52,439 nucleotides of DNA from Rubripirellula obstinata. GTDB taxonomy: Bacteria; Planctomycetota; Planctomycetia; Pirellulales; Pirellulaceae. Positions 26,589 to 36,039 of the stretch are shown piece by piece. A program made the translations under genes and the position numbers. Every line of letters starts with the position of its first letter. The first letter of the stretch is position 1. The notes below the pieces were generated by a model, which worked only from the letters and a program-made list of their open reading frames with translations, was not told where the DNA came from and ran no database searches. Where the stretch lies: the NCBI RefSeq assembly GCF_001642955.1, contig NZ_LWSK01000033.1:1-52439 (forward strand). The letters are read 5' to 3'.

Positions 26589-26894
26589 ATGGACCAAAAA
26601 GCGGCGATCATGATCGTCATCGAACATTTCGGCAACGTCGCCCCCGGCACGAAGTGTTCGGCGGTGTTCTTTGACAAACACAGGATCGCTCGCGAGAAAG
26701 ATTTCTACGCGAAACTGTACAGCGAGAACGGCGTTCATGACCTCGAAGTCCTGCGAGCGATGGTCGCCGCCAACGTGCCCGACGATCCGTATTGGTTGGT
26801 CTCGCTAAAAACCGGCGATGGTGCCACGGCCGAGACCACGCGTCTGCACCGAGTCGACGACCGAACGGGAAAAATCATCCCTGATCCGGCGTAG
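26589..26894 (+). CDS. Small hypothetical protein (101 aa)
   Basis: The start is ATG 26589; a GTG lies one codon upstream. The product reads MDQKAAIMIVIEHFGNVAPG and ends in a lysine/arginine-rich tail. It contains two cysteine-free beta-rich halves (KCSAVFFDKH, DPYWLVSLKTGD). No signal peptide or membrane segment is present. It diverges from the nucleotidyltransferase pair. The function is unknown. Confidence 0.55.
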   Translation: MDQKAAIMIVIEHFGNVAPGTKCSAVFFDKHRIAREKDFYAKLYSENGVHDLEVLRAMVAANVPDDPYWLVSLKTGDGATAETTRLHRVDDRTGKIIPDPA

Positions 26895-27755
26895 TGGTTC
26901 CTGCGGTAGTGAACGAGTCCAACAGTCCCATGCAGCACGCCAACCGAGTCGTCCATCAGATCCCACTCCGTCGTGCCGATTTCTTCCTTCCGCTTTTCAA
27001 TTGCTGCGTAAATTCTCTGCCGATCTCGGTCGGTCAACTCGGTCTTCGTTTGGGTCGATCACAGTCGGCTCCGTTACGATGGGTGAACTTGATTGTGGGA
27101 AATCTAAACGGGACGAAGGAACGGTCCTGAAACAAGTTCCGTATTTGGCGAAGTCCTTCGTAGCTGGGCCCGCCAGGGTTCAGTCGGGTACAGCTAGTAG
27201 TGAACTGAACCCTGGCGGGACCAGCTACGGGAAAACCGGGAAGTTATTTCGGGACAGTTCCTAAAAAGAACAACTCTCGGTGAACGCTACCAAGTGGTCG
27301 GCTTGGGACTCACGATTTGATCAGCACTCGTCTGGTTCTGGAACAGTTTGGTGATGGCAAAAGCTGGATGGGCAAAGAATGAAAATACAGGAGAAACCAA
27401 TGAAGAACGGGTTTCCATTTTTTGCCAAATTCCGATCTTCCATTCCCGGTAATTGGTGGCGTTCACCGAGAAGTGTCCTAAAAGGTCTCGCTGTGAACCA
27501 ATTAGACGCATTTCAGAAAAGCCATGCGGTGATCGTGAAACGCCGGATTGAAATACCTGTGTATCATGTGCGTGCACGATGGATGATTGGGAATCAGGCG
27601 GTATCAATGCTAACCGCGGGAAACGCTGTGAATTCAAATCGCTTCCCATCGTGCGTTGGGGCATTCGGAATATGCAGGCGGGCATTTGCTTGAATCAAAG
27701 TCCCTTTTGGAGATCTTTCACTGACCATGAATTAGCGTTTTAGAAAGCAAATCAC
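26895..27755. other. Long intergenic region with one family A repeat
   Basis: Apart from the family A palindrome at 27160-27228 I see no gene. Frames of about 100-130 codons occur on both strands over 27287-27693 but overlap each other and lack domain character. The last 150 bases probably carry the promoter of the exported protein at 27756. Confidence 0.5.
27160..27228. repeat. REP-like inverted repeat, family A
   Basis: Arms GTAGCTGGGCCCGCCAGGG.. and the complement (GGGACCAGCTAC on the right, one change) enclose about 23 bases. Confidence 0.9.
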
Positions 27756-30700
27756 GTGTCCCTGGATGAACCCGCATTTTATCGCAGCCTAAGAAATCTT
27801 GTTGGCTTAAGTTCTCGCAGTGAAAAAGCGAAGTCGATAAAACGGCCCACGTATCGGCCACGCATCCAGAACCTTGAACAGCGAGTCGTCATGGATGCAT
27901 CGCTGGCCATTCAAGACGACATCCATCGTGCCGACACGCTGCCCGACACCACTGCGATCCTGACTGGAACGTCGGAACTGCATCTGACCGGAACCGGCGA
28001 TCCGATCGCGGGAAGCGTCGTCCACCTGAACTCGCCCGATTCCTGGGTGTTCTTCAACAGCATCCGACCATCGGCGGTCGCGGCAACGCTGCTGGACCAA
28101 ATCCAGGTCAATGGTGCCGCCGCGGTTCTTGATGACAACGTTCGCGTGGTGCAACATGGTTTAGGTGCGGTGGTGATTCCGCACGCTCCCGACTTCACGC
28201 CTTTGGAAGTGTTCACCGATAGCGACTTTGGTGGATCGTCGCTGCAAGTCAGCCAGTACACGCAGTACAACAACGTGTCGCTGGGCAGCTTCAACAACAC
28301 AATCAGTTCTTTCACTCTGAAACGTGGCTACACCGCAACCGTAGCTGTGAATTCAAACGGCACCGGAGCCAGCCGCAACTACGTTGCGCAGGACGGCGAT
28401 CTAAACATCAACCTCTTGCCGGATGATTTGGATGATGGCATCAGTTTCATTCGAGTCTTTCCGTGGCGATGGGTGACCAAGAAAGGTATCGCCGGTGACA
28501 TTGGTCAGCAGTTGGATACGCAGTGGTGGTACAACTGGAACATCAACCACGAATCAAGCTTGGATCAGGAATACGTCGCGATTCGCCACGTGCGATGGTG
28601 GCCTGGACTGGAACAGGATTGGCAGGCACGCGGCGTTAACCATTTGCTCGGCTACAACGAACCCGACAGTCCTGGCCAAGCAGACATCGAAGTGGTCGAT
28701 GCGTTGTGGTCTTGGCCAGACTTGTTAAGTACCGGTTTGCGACTGGGCGCGCCTGCGGTCACCGACGGCGGGTTGGACTGGCTGTACGAATTTCTCGACG
28801 GTGCCGAAGCCCAAGGGATGCGGGTCGACTTCATTCCCGTTCACTATTACCGCAGTCGCGATCCGGCAGATCCCGTCGGTGCCGCGACTCAGTTCTACAA
28901 TTTCCTAGAACGCATTCACGATCGGACTGGGTTGCCGATTTGGGTGACGGAATGGAACAACGGTGCAGACTGGACGACTCACGACGATCCCACCTGGGAT
29001 CAGCAAGCTGCCGCGGTTGCCGAAATGGTGCAGATGCTTGAAGACGCACCCTTTGTCGAACGTTACGCACCGTTCAACTGGGTCGAACGGACACGGCGAT
29101 TCCAGTGGGACGATCCATTGGGAACCTTGTTGCCAGCAGGCGAAATCTATCGCGATACGGCTTCGCAAATTTCATACAGGCAAGCCCTGCCGGACCCCGG
29201 AACGGACCCCAACGCCGCCTATTCGTTCGATGATGTTGCACTGGACGAATCCGGTTACGGTCATCCGATCCTGCAATCAGGTGCGAACACGTTTGTGGAA
29301 GGCAAACACGGTTCAGCGATTCAACTGGATGGGCAAGATGACTTCTTGCAACTCTCGCCTGCCCTGGGTGACGGTGAAGACTTCACGTTCAGCACATGGG
29401 TCAATTGGGATGGCGGTGCCGCAGGTCAACGAATTTTTGACCTCGGAATAACCAATAGCGAATCGCTTTACTTGACTCCTCGATCGCCCAGCGGAAACCT
29501 TCAGTTCACGATCCGAGATGGCGGCAACATTCAACAACTCAACGCACCGGTACTGTCACCGGGCGTTTGGACGCACGTGGCGGTGACGCTTTCCGGGAAC
29601 ACCGGCAAACTGTTCGTCAATGGCGAAGTCGTGGCGACGAACAACTCGATGACTCTGAATCCATCGCAGATCAATTCGCCCGAAAACTATCTGGGCAAGA
29701 GCCAAGCATCTTGGAATCCGTTGTTCTCTGGATCGCTGGATGAAACCAAGTTCTTTGATCGGGCGCTCAGTTCTGAAGAGCTGTTCATTGAGCTTTCCGA
29801 CGGACTGGATTTCAGCGACGCGCCGACCTCTTATCCAACACAATTGGTTCGCGATGGTGCTCGCCATGTCGCCGAAGGTCCGCGTTTGGGTGACGATCGC
29901 GATCGTGAACGCGATGGGACGGCGACTTCATCCGCCAACGGCGACGGCAGCGACGAAGATGGCGTAACGTTTGGAGTTATCGATGTCGGTAACCCGTTGG
30001 GTGGAATCAATATCGACCTGCAAGACGCATCCCAAGCTTACGTGGATGCGTGGATCGATTTTGACGGAAATGGTTCGTGGGATTTTGACGAACAGGTTTT
30101 AACGAGCGAGTCGGTGCGGAGTGGATTGCAGACCTTCAACTACACCATTCCCGCTGACGTTGTCGCCGGCGAAACGTTTGCTCGCGTGCGTGTCAGTTCT
30201 GCTGGTAACCTGGGCGTGACCGGTTTGGCGGCCGATGGCGAAGTCGAGGATTATGCGGTCACCATCACCGCAGGTCGGGCTCCGGCGGTGGAGCGTGTCG
30301 AGATCAACGGCGGGGAATCTCAACGAAGTGCTCTGACGCAAATCGAAGTCATGTTTGACGCCAAAGTCATTGCAGCCGACGAAGCGTTTTCGATTGTGGA
30401 TCAGGATTCAGGTGCCGTCCTGGATGGTCTGAACGTCGATTCCTTATTGGTCGACGGCCGGACTGTCAGTGTGTTGACGTTTGCTGCGTCAAGCAATCTC
30501 GTCAGCCCGAATCCGGTCGGCGGATACTTCACACTACTCGATGCGAGTTACCGACTAGAAATTGATCGCTCAAAAATTGCATCCGTCGGCGGCGGTGTGA
30601 ACCTGGCCAGCGACGTTTCGTACGGCACAAAGGCGACGGATAGTTTCTTCCGCAAGTACGGCGACTTCAGCGGCGATAACCAGGTAGGCCTAACCGATTT

Positions 30701-30830
30701 CGCAGCTTTCCGTGGCGCATTCGGTCTGCAAGCCGGTGACGGCGGATACGAACCAAGCCTAGATTCAAACGGCGACGCAATCATCGGCCTGACCGACTTC
30801 GCCGCCTTCCGTAGCGCATTCGGAACCTGA
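27756..30830 (+). CDS. Exported multidomain GH128-like glycosidase with LamG, GEVED and dockerin-type repeats
   Basis: Translation starts at GTG 27756 and gives 1024 residues. RIQNLEQRVVMDASL (36-50) is the planctomycetal exported-protein motif. Residues about 148-200 (LEVFTDSDFGGSSL.. FNNTISSFTLKRG) look like a beta/gamma-crystallin-type module. Residues about 225-470 resemble the Asl1/GH128 glycosidase core, with YNEPD (E302, likely acid/base) and VTEWN (E399, likely nucleophile). A LamG-type domain spans about 495-690, a GEVED domain about 770-860 (WIDFDGNGSWDFDE), and two dockerin-like calcium repeats end the chain (GDFSGDNQVGLTDFAAFRGAF). It probably acts on beta-1,3-glucan at the surface; the substrate is inferred. 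Confidence 0.85.
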   Translation: MSLDEPAFYRSLRNLVGLSSRSEKAKSIKRPTYRPRIQNLEQRVVMDASLAIQDDIHRADTLPDTTAILTGTSELHLTGTGDPIAGSVVHLNSPDSWVFFNSIRPSAVAATLLDQIQVNGAAAVLDDNVRVVQHGLGAVVIPHAPDFTPLEVFTDSDFGGSSLQVSQYTQYNNVSLGSFNNTISSFTLKRGYTATVAVNSNGTGASRNYVAQDGDLNINLLPDDLDDGISFIRVFPWRWVTKKGIAGDIGQQLDTQWWYNWNINHESSLDQEYVAIRHVRWWPGLEQDWQARGVNHLLGYNEPDSPGQADIEVVDALWSWPDLLSTGLRLGAPAVTDGGLDWLYEFLDGAEAQGMRVDFIPVHYYRSRDPADPVGAATQFYNFLERIHDRTGLPIWVTEWNNGADWTTHDDPTWDQQAAAVAEMVQMLEDAPFVERYAPFNWVERTRRFQWDDPLGTLLPAGEIYRDTASQISYRQALPDPGTDPNAAYSFDDVALDESGYGHPILQSGANTFVEGKHGSAIQLDGQDDFLQLSPALGDGEDFTFSTWVNWDGGAAGQRIFDLGITNSESLYLTPRSPSGNLQFTIRDGGNIQQLNAPVLSPGVWTHVAVTLSGNTGKLFVNGEVVATNNSMTLNPSQINSPENYLGKSQASWNPLFSGSLDETKFFDRALSSEELFIELSDGLDFSDAPTSYPTQLVRDGARHVAEGPRLGDDRDRERDGTATSSANGDGSDEDGVTFGVIDVGNPLGGINIDLQDASQAYVDAWIDFDGNGSWDFDEQVLTSESVRSGLQTFNYTIPADVVAGETFARVRVSSAGNLGVTGLAADGEVEDYAVTITAGRAPAVERVEINGGESQRSALTQIEVMFDAKVIAADEAFSIVDQDSGAVLDGLNVDSLLVDGRTVSVLTFAASSNLVSPNPVGGYFTLLDASYRLEIDRSKIASVGGGVNLASDVSYGTKATDSFFRKYGDFSGDNQVGLTDFAAFRGAFGLQAGDGGYEPSLDSNGDAIIGLTDFAAFRSAFGT

Positions 30831-30957
30831 TCCAAGCACCAGTTTTCTGGACGAGAAGCGTCGTGATGGTAGGCCCTGTGGAGTTCCACGACACACGGCA
30901 TCAATAAAGCAAGCCGCGCGCAACACGCAGCTCTACGTGGCATCGACCAAATCAAAA

Positions 30958-31535
30958 CGCAAAGTCGCCAGGCCGCAAAGCCGCAAAGAAGTTTTAACTC
31001 CAAAACCTTTGCGACCTAGCGTCTCCGCGTCTTTGCGTTGAAACCGTCCACCATCGCCACCCCGATTTCCGCTCAACGAATCGAACGCAAAGTCGCCAGG
31101 CCGCAAAGCCGCAAAGAAGATTTAATTCCAAAACCTTTGCGACCTTGCGTCTCCGCGTCTTTGCGTTGAAACCTTCCACTATCGCCCCTCGATTTCCGCT
31201 CAACGAATCGAACGCAAAGTCGCCAGGCCGCAAAGACGCAAAGAAGTTTTAACTCCAAAACCTTTGCGACCTAGCGTCTCCGCGTCTTTGCGTTGAAACC
31301 TTCCACTATCGCCCCTCGATTTCCGCTCAACGAATCGAACGCAAAGTCGCCAGGCCGCGAAGACGCAAAGAAGATTTAATTCCAAAACCTTTGCGACCTA
31401 GCGTCTCCGCGTCTTTGCGTTGAAACCTTCCACTATCGCCCCTCGATTTCCGCTCAACGAATCGAACGCAAAGCCGCCAGGCCGCAAAGAAGATTTATTT
31501 CCGAAAAAACTCTGCGTTTGTTAGTTGGTGATTTC
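30958..31535. repeat. 127-bp tandem repeat array, left block
   Basis: Units start at 30958, 31086, 31213, 31340 and 31467 with CGCAAAGTCGCCAGGCCG, giving a period of 127-128. Each unit has two arms rich in CGCAAAG and its complement CTTTGCG, so it is itself an imperfect palindrome. The last unit is truncated near 31500. A second block follows the GxxExxY gene. Confidence 0.95.
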
Positions 31536-31582
31536 GCGTTCAATCATTAGACAGCCACTCACTTCTAACCTGGGTTCAACTA

Positions 31583-31963
31583 ATGAATGAAAACGAAATC
31601 AGCAAGATCATTGTTACTGCCACGATTGAAGTACACCGGACGCTTGGTGGGCCAGGACTGCTTGAATCCGTCTACGAGGAAGCGTTGGCCTACGAACTAC
31701 AGCAAGCAGGATGCGACGTCCAGCGACAATCGCAATCTCCTATTCATTACAAAGGTGTTACGCTCGCCACGCCGCTGCGTATCGACTTGCTGGTCAATGA
31801 TTTGGTCATCGTCGAATGTAAAGCGGTCGCTCAATACAATGCGATTTTTGCTACCCAAGTCCTGACCTACCTACGACTACGCAACTTGAAACTTGGCTTA
31901 ATCGTCAACTTCGGCGAGAAGTTGGTCAAAGATGGCATTCATCGGGTAGTGAACAATCTATAA
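31583..31963 (+). CDS. GxxExxY family PD-(D/E)XK nuclease-like protein
   Basis: The 126-residue protein carries the family-naming motif G25-L-L-E28-S-V-Y31, and D68 with E78-C-K80 (RIDLLVNDLVIVECKA) form the D...ExK site of the PD-(D/E)XK nuclease fold. The rest (TYLRLRNLKLGLIVNFGE) matches the family throughout. The length is complete, so it should be functional. The biological role is not established. It lies inside a 127-bp repeat array, as such genes often do, which suggests that gene and repeats move or spread together. Confidence 0.93.
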   Translation: MNENEISKIIVTATIEVHRTLGGPGLLESVYEEALAYELQQAGCDVQRQSQSPIHYKGVTLATPLRIDLLVNDLVIVECKAVAQYNAIFATQVLTYLRLRNLKLGLIVNFGEKLVKDGIHRVVNNL

Positions 31964-31984
31964 ATCGGGATCTAGGAATAGAAA

Positions 31985-32290
31985 CGCAAAGTCGCCAGGC
32001 CGCGAAGACGCAAAGAAGATTTCATTCCAAAACCTTTGCGACCTAGCGTCTCCGCGTCTTCGCGTTGAAACTTTCCACAACCCACCCTCGATTTTCGCTC
32101 AATGAATCGAACGCAAAGTCGCTAGGCCGCAAAGCCGCAAAGAAGATTTAATTCCAAAACCTTTGCGACCTAGCGTCTCCGCGTCTTTGCGTTGAAATCT
32201 TCCACAACCCACTCTCGATGTCTTCTCAATGAATCGAACGCAAAGTCGCCAGGCCGCGAAGACGCAAAGAAGAATTAATTCCGAAAATCT
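31985..32290. repeat. 127-bp tandem repeat array, right block
   Basis: Units start at 31985, 32112 and 32239 with the same CGCAAAGTCGCC core and the same 127-base period as the left block. The last copy is cut off near 32285, at the 3' end of the PfkB kinase gene. Confidence 0.95.
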
Positions 32291-33185
32291 ACGAATCAAG
32301 ATGGTAGAAGTCTCGGTCATTGGTGGTTGCTCCGCCAAGTGAGCACACTCGCGATGCAAACCCGACCGCTTTGTGAAGTAATTCGTGGGGCTCAACTTCG
32401 CGAACCAGTCCGGCGATGGTGGCGGCAGCGAATGCATCGCCAGCTCCCACGGTATCGACCATTTTGGGTGGCTTGGGTGCCGGCGCATGGATGACGGATT
32501 CATCGCTAATCAGGTAGGCACCGCTGGAACCGGCCGTCACCAAAACATGATCGATGTTGTAGTGCGATCTAAGTTCGTTGGCACCGCGAGTGATCGCTGC
32601 TTCGTCTTCGCAGGAATCTAGCGATGTTAGTTCAGGGAGTTCTTCGTCACTCAGTTTCACCCACGTCGCGCCGCCAATCAAAATCTCTAAGTCTGATTCT
32701 TTGAACCACGGCCGTCGAATGTTGACGTCAACGAAACGGGGCAAGTTGGCGTGGTTGATCAGATTGGTGATGGAACGTTTGGAGACCTCTCCACGAAAGG
32801 CCAGCGATCCGAGATACAGGATTGAATGCTTGTCTGCGAACGTCTTGGCGTCTTCGATGGCGATGAAGTCAAACGCAACGGGATGAACGATGTCGTAAGA
32901 AGGTTGTCCATCGTTGAACGTGACAGCGACTTGGCCGGTGGGAAAATCAACCGTTGCCAGTCCGGCGACATCCATTCCCCAGTCTCGCATTCGATCGCGG
33001 ATTTGTTTTCCTTCGGCGTCATCGCCCACTGCTGACAAGAACAGGCTTTCCACGCCCAGTCCTTGCAGATCCCAGGCGACGTTGAACGGAGCACCGCCGA
33101 GGATTTTCTTTCCGTCGGGGAAATGATCCAGCAGCACTTCACCAATAATCAGGGGCGGTTTCGACGACGATAGGGTCGGATTCAT
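32289..33185 (-). CDS. PfkB family carbohydrate kinase, fructokinase-like
   Basis: The 298-residue protein has both PfkB signatures: GGAPFNVAWDLQGLG near the start and DTVGAGDAFAAA near residue 245, where the aspartate is the catalytic base. Members phosphorylate sugars with ATP in the cytoplasm; fructose is the closest guess. Its stop codon lies at the very edge of the 127-bp repeat array. It diverges from the PSCyt1 gene. Confidence 0.9.
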   Translation of the reverse strand: MNPTLSSSKPPLIIGEVLLDHFPDGKKILGGAPFNVAWDLQGLGVESLFLSAVGDDAEGKQIRDRMRDWGMDVAGLATVDFPTGQVAVTFNDGQPSYDIVHPVAFDFIAIEDAKTFADKHSILYLGSLAFRGEVSKRSITNLINHANLPRFVDVNIRRPWFKESDLEILIGGATWVKLSDEELPELTSLDSCEDEAAITRGANELRSHYNIDHVLVTAGSSGAYLISDESVIHAPAPKPPKMVDTVGAGDAFAAATIAGLVREVEPHELLHKAVGFASRVCSLGGATTNDRDFYHLDS

Positions 33186-33389
33186 GTTGATGAAGGTGTC
33201 TTGCGGAACGGTTTTTTGTAAATCTTGCTCTCTATCCTGTTCATTTTAGCGATTTGTTGGAAGGACGCAGCGAAACTTGGGCGGAGCACAGGGGTTATTC
33301 AACTAGCGACCCACGACCATCTGAAACTCATCGAAACAGCATCTGTGGTCGATGATCGTCGATTCAATGTCCCTATCGCGAGCGAACTG

Positions 33390-36032
33390 ATGACGAAAAC
33401 CACTTTGTTCCGCCGCTCAATCGCCTGCTTGGTTGTTGGATTTGTCATGTTGGCCGGGATGGTTTCAAACGTCAAAGCAGAGGAATTGGATCCGGCGGGC
33501 GTCGCGTTTTTCGAATCAAAGATTCGTCCTGTTTTGATCCGAGAGTGCTATAGCTGCCATTCCAATCAGACGGGTAACGCGCGTGGCGGGTTGCGACTGG
33601 ACACGCGGCAGTTGTGCCTGATCGGTGGCGATGCCGGCGCGGCGGTGGTGCCGGGTGACTTGGACGAAAGTTCGATTTGGGCGGCGATCAACTATGACAG
33701 CTACGAAATGCCGCCGCGAGGAAAGTTGCCGCAAAGCACGATCGACGATTTCCAAAAGTGGATCGAAATGGGGGCACCGGATCCTCGCGAAACCAAAGTC
33801 ACCGCCATCAAGTCAACGATTGGTGCCGACGATATCGAAAACGCCAAAGCGAATTTCTGGGCCTATCAAACGCCTCGCAAAGTTGATGTGCCTAAATCAG
33901 AATTCGCGAATACTGGTGTAGTGGATCTTGCTAAAGATCGGTCAACAATCGGATCTTTAACAAGATCCACTACCAGCGATGTAATCGACCGATTCGTCAT
34001 CGCCAAACTTAATCAAGAAGGCCTCGCACCCGCACCTGGTGCCGATGCCCGAACGTTGCTGCGACGTTTGAGTTTTGACTTAATCGGTCTACCGCCTACT
34101 CCGGCGCAGCTTGCAGATTTTGAATCCGATTGGAAAGCAAACCCTGATCAGGCGGTTGCCAATGCGGCCGATCGAATGCTGGCTAGCGACCAATTCGGCG
34201 AGCGTTGGGGACGACACTGGTTAGATGTCGCTCGGTACGCTGAATCAACCGGACGCGGCGTCAATATGACCTATCCCAACGCATGGCGGTATCGTGATTT
34301 TGTGATCGATTCGTTTAATGACGATAAGCCTTTTAACGAATTTGTTGTTCAACAGATTGCGGGCGATTTGATGCCCGCACCGACGGATGAAAAGTGGGCC
34401 GAGAACCTTGTCGCGACGACGTTCTTGGCATTGGGTTCCAAGGACTTGAACGAACGGAACCCGGTTCAGTTCAAAGCCGATTTGGTGGATGAACAGATCG
34501 ACGTAACGACTCGAGTTTTCCTGGGACAATCGGTCGCCTGCGCCCGGTGTCACGACCACAAGTTTGATCCGATTCCGCAAACCGATTACTACGCGATGGC
34601 GGGCATCTTTGCCGGCATGAAAACGTACTTTGGAAACCCACCCTCCGAATTTGGTGAGATCCAAACGGCTCAGCTAAGACGTCAAAGCAGTTTGTTGATC
34701 ATGCCCGTTGATGATCCGAATCCGATCGGTCGTTCGTACACCGTGGATGAACTCGATGGCATGCGTGATCAGATTCGTCGTCTTCAAGGCGATCTGCGAG
34801 AGCTTGGACGCGGGGCAGTGCAGAGCCAACGCATTCGATTGATCAATCAGATTGCTGATTTGTCATCCAAGATTTCAACGGTTGACGAATCAGGGAAACC
34901 GCGAACGTATTGCATGGGCGTGCAAGACGACGAGATTCAACAAGATGTCCCGGTTTTGGTCCGCGGCGAAATCGACGCGCCGGGACAGACCGTGCCGCGA
35001 GGTTTTCCGCAAGTCTTATGCAGCACACCCATCGAAATCGAAGATCAGAAAAGTGGTCGTCTTGAAATCGCCAGAGAGATTGGCAGCGAATCCAATCCTT
35101 TGACGGCGCGAGTCATGGTGAACCGAATTTGGCAGCATCTTTTCGGACGCGGCATCGTCGCCAGTCCCGAGAATTTCGGCACGACCGGCGAAGCGCCTTC
35201 GCATCCCGAGTTGCTGGATTACCTGGCGGTCGATTTCATGCAAAACGATTGGTCGGTCAAGTCGGTGATCCGCAACATTGTGACTTCGCGGACCTATCGA
35301 ATGAGTTCAGATTTCGATCAAACGCATTTCGATGCTGATCCGAACAACACATTGCTGTGGCGTCATTCTGCGCGCCGATTGGATGCTGAAGCAATGCGAG
35401 ACGCGATGTTGCAGGCGAGCGGAGAATTAGATTTGGATCGGGTTCATGGCAGCGAGGTCGCCAAGGCGGGCTACGTGCGTGTCCGCGATGGAGTGCTCGG
35501 GAATGCTCGTGACATGATTCAGAGTCAGATGAGAACCATGCAACGTTCACGCTCTCGATCCGGTTTCTTCGGCCGTGGTCGTCCAGATCGTCAATCCTTC
35601 GCAGCCGCAATTTCAAAAATCCGAAACCAGTTGGATATGGAAGATGCAACTTGCCGCAGCGTGTATTTGCCGGTCGTCCGCGATGAATTGGCTCGTTCGA
35701 TGGAAGTGTTTGACGCTGCCGATCCAAACTCTGTCATCGGAACGCGTGAATCTTCCAACACCGCCAATCAATCGCTGTACATGATGAACAACCCTTTTGT
35801 GATCGCTCAAAGCGACGCGTTGGCCAACAAGATTGCCAGTCGCCACAAGCGAGTTGGTGATCAGATTTCCGAAGCGTTTCAGGTGATCTACTTGCGTGAC
35901 CCGACATCCGGTGAACGAAGTGCCGTGTCATCGTACATTCGCTCCGCTGGCAGAGACGCTTCGGCAACCGAAACGTTGTCCGCGATCTGCCAAAGTCTTT
36001 TTGCTTCCGCTGAATTCCGCTACTTGGATTAA
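33390..36032 (+). CDS. Planctomycete cytochrome-type protein: PSCyt1, DUF1549 and DUF1553
   Basis: The frame opens at 33225, but ATG 33390 (MTKTTLFRRSIACLVVGFVM) yields a signal peptide and 880 residues. CYSCH is the c-type haem motif of the PSCyt1 domain; a second CARCH (CARCHDHKFDPIPQTDYY, with the HDHKFDPI hallmark) lies in DUF1549. DUF1553 follows (RVMVNRIWQHLFGRGIV). Such proteins are abundant in planctomycetes and pair with DUF1501 proteins, as here. The function is unknown, possibly polysaccharide-linked redox work. A 54-base REP-like hairpin lies in frame near residues 177-194. Confidence 0.92.
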   Translation: MTKTTLFRRSIACLVVGFVMLAGMVSNVKAEELDPAGVAFFESKIRPVLIRECYSCHSNQTGNARGGLRLDTRQLCLIGGDAGAAVVPGDLDESSIWAAINYDSYEMPPRGKLPQSTIDDFQKWIEMGAPDPRETKVTAIKSTIGADDIENAKANFWAYQTPRKVDVPKSEFANTGVVDLAKDRSTIGSLTRSTTSDVIDRFVIAKLNQEGLAPAPGADARTLLRRLSFDLIGLPPTPAQLADFESDWKANPDQAVANAADRMLASDQFGERWGRHWLDVARYAESTGRGVNMTYPNAWRYRDFVIDSFNDDKPFNEFVVQQIAGDLMPAPTDEKWAENLVATTFLALGSKDLNERNPVQFKADLVDEQIDVTTRVFLGQSVACARCHDHKFDPIPQTDYYAMAGIFAGMKTYFGNPPSEFGEIQTAQLRRQSSLLIMPVDDPNPIGRSYTVDELDGMRDQIRRLQGDLRELGRGAVQSQRIRLINQIADLSSKISTVDESGKPRTYCMGVQDDEIQQDVPVLVRGEIDAPGQTVPRGFPQVLCSTPIEIEDQKSGRLEIAREIGSESNPLTARVMVNRIWQHLFGRGIVASPENFGTTGEAPSHPELLDYLAVDFMQNDWSVKSVIRNIVTSRTYRMSSDFDQTHFDADPNNTLLWRHSARRLDAEAMRDAMLQASGELDLDRVHGSEVAKAGYVRVRDGVLGNARDMIQSQMRTMQRSRSRSGFFGRGRPDRQSFAAAISKIRNQLDMEDATCRSVYLPVVRDELARSMEVFDAADPNSVIGTRESSNTANQSLYMMNNPFVIAQSDALANKIASRHKRVGDQISEAFQVIYLRDPTSGERSAVSSYIRSAGRDASATETLSAICQSLFASAEFRYLD
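33919..33972. repeat. Intragenic REP-like hairpin
   Basis: Arms TAGTGGATCTTGCTAAAGAT.. (33919-33939) and its complement (33952-33972) differ by one base over 21 and are separated by 12 bases. The element lies inside the PSCyt1 coding region and is translated in frame as a polar linker between PSCyt1 and DUF1549. Confidence 0.85.
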
Positions 36033-36039
36033 AAATACC

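Noticed and set aside
27287-27693. Overlapping frames of 104 and 132 codons on opposite strands
   Set aside because: They exclude each other and show neither domain character nor ribosome sites.
30994-31385. Short minus-strand reading frames with similar leucine/arginine-rich products
   Set aside because: They are translations of the 127-bp repeat and repeat with it; no start signals or domains.
30958-32290. CRISPR-like array
   Set aside because: The whole 127-base unit is repeated; there are no short constant repeats with unique spacers and no cas genes nearby.
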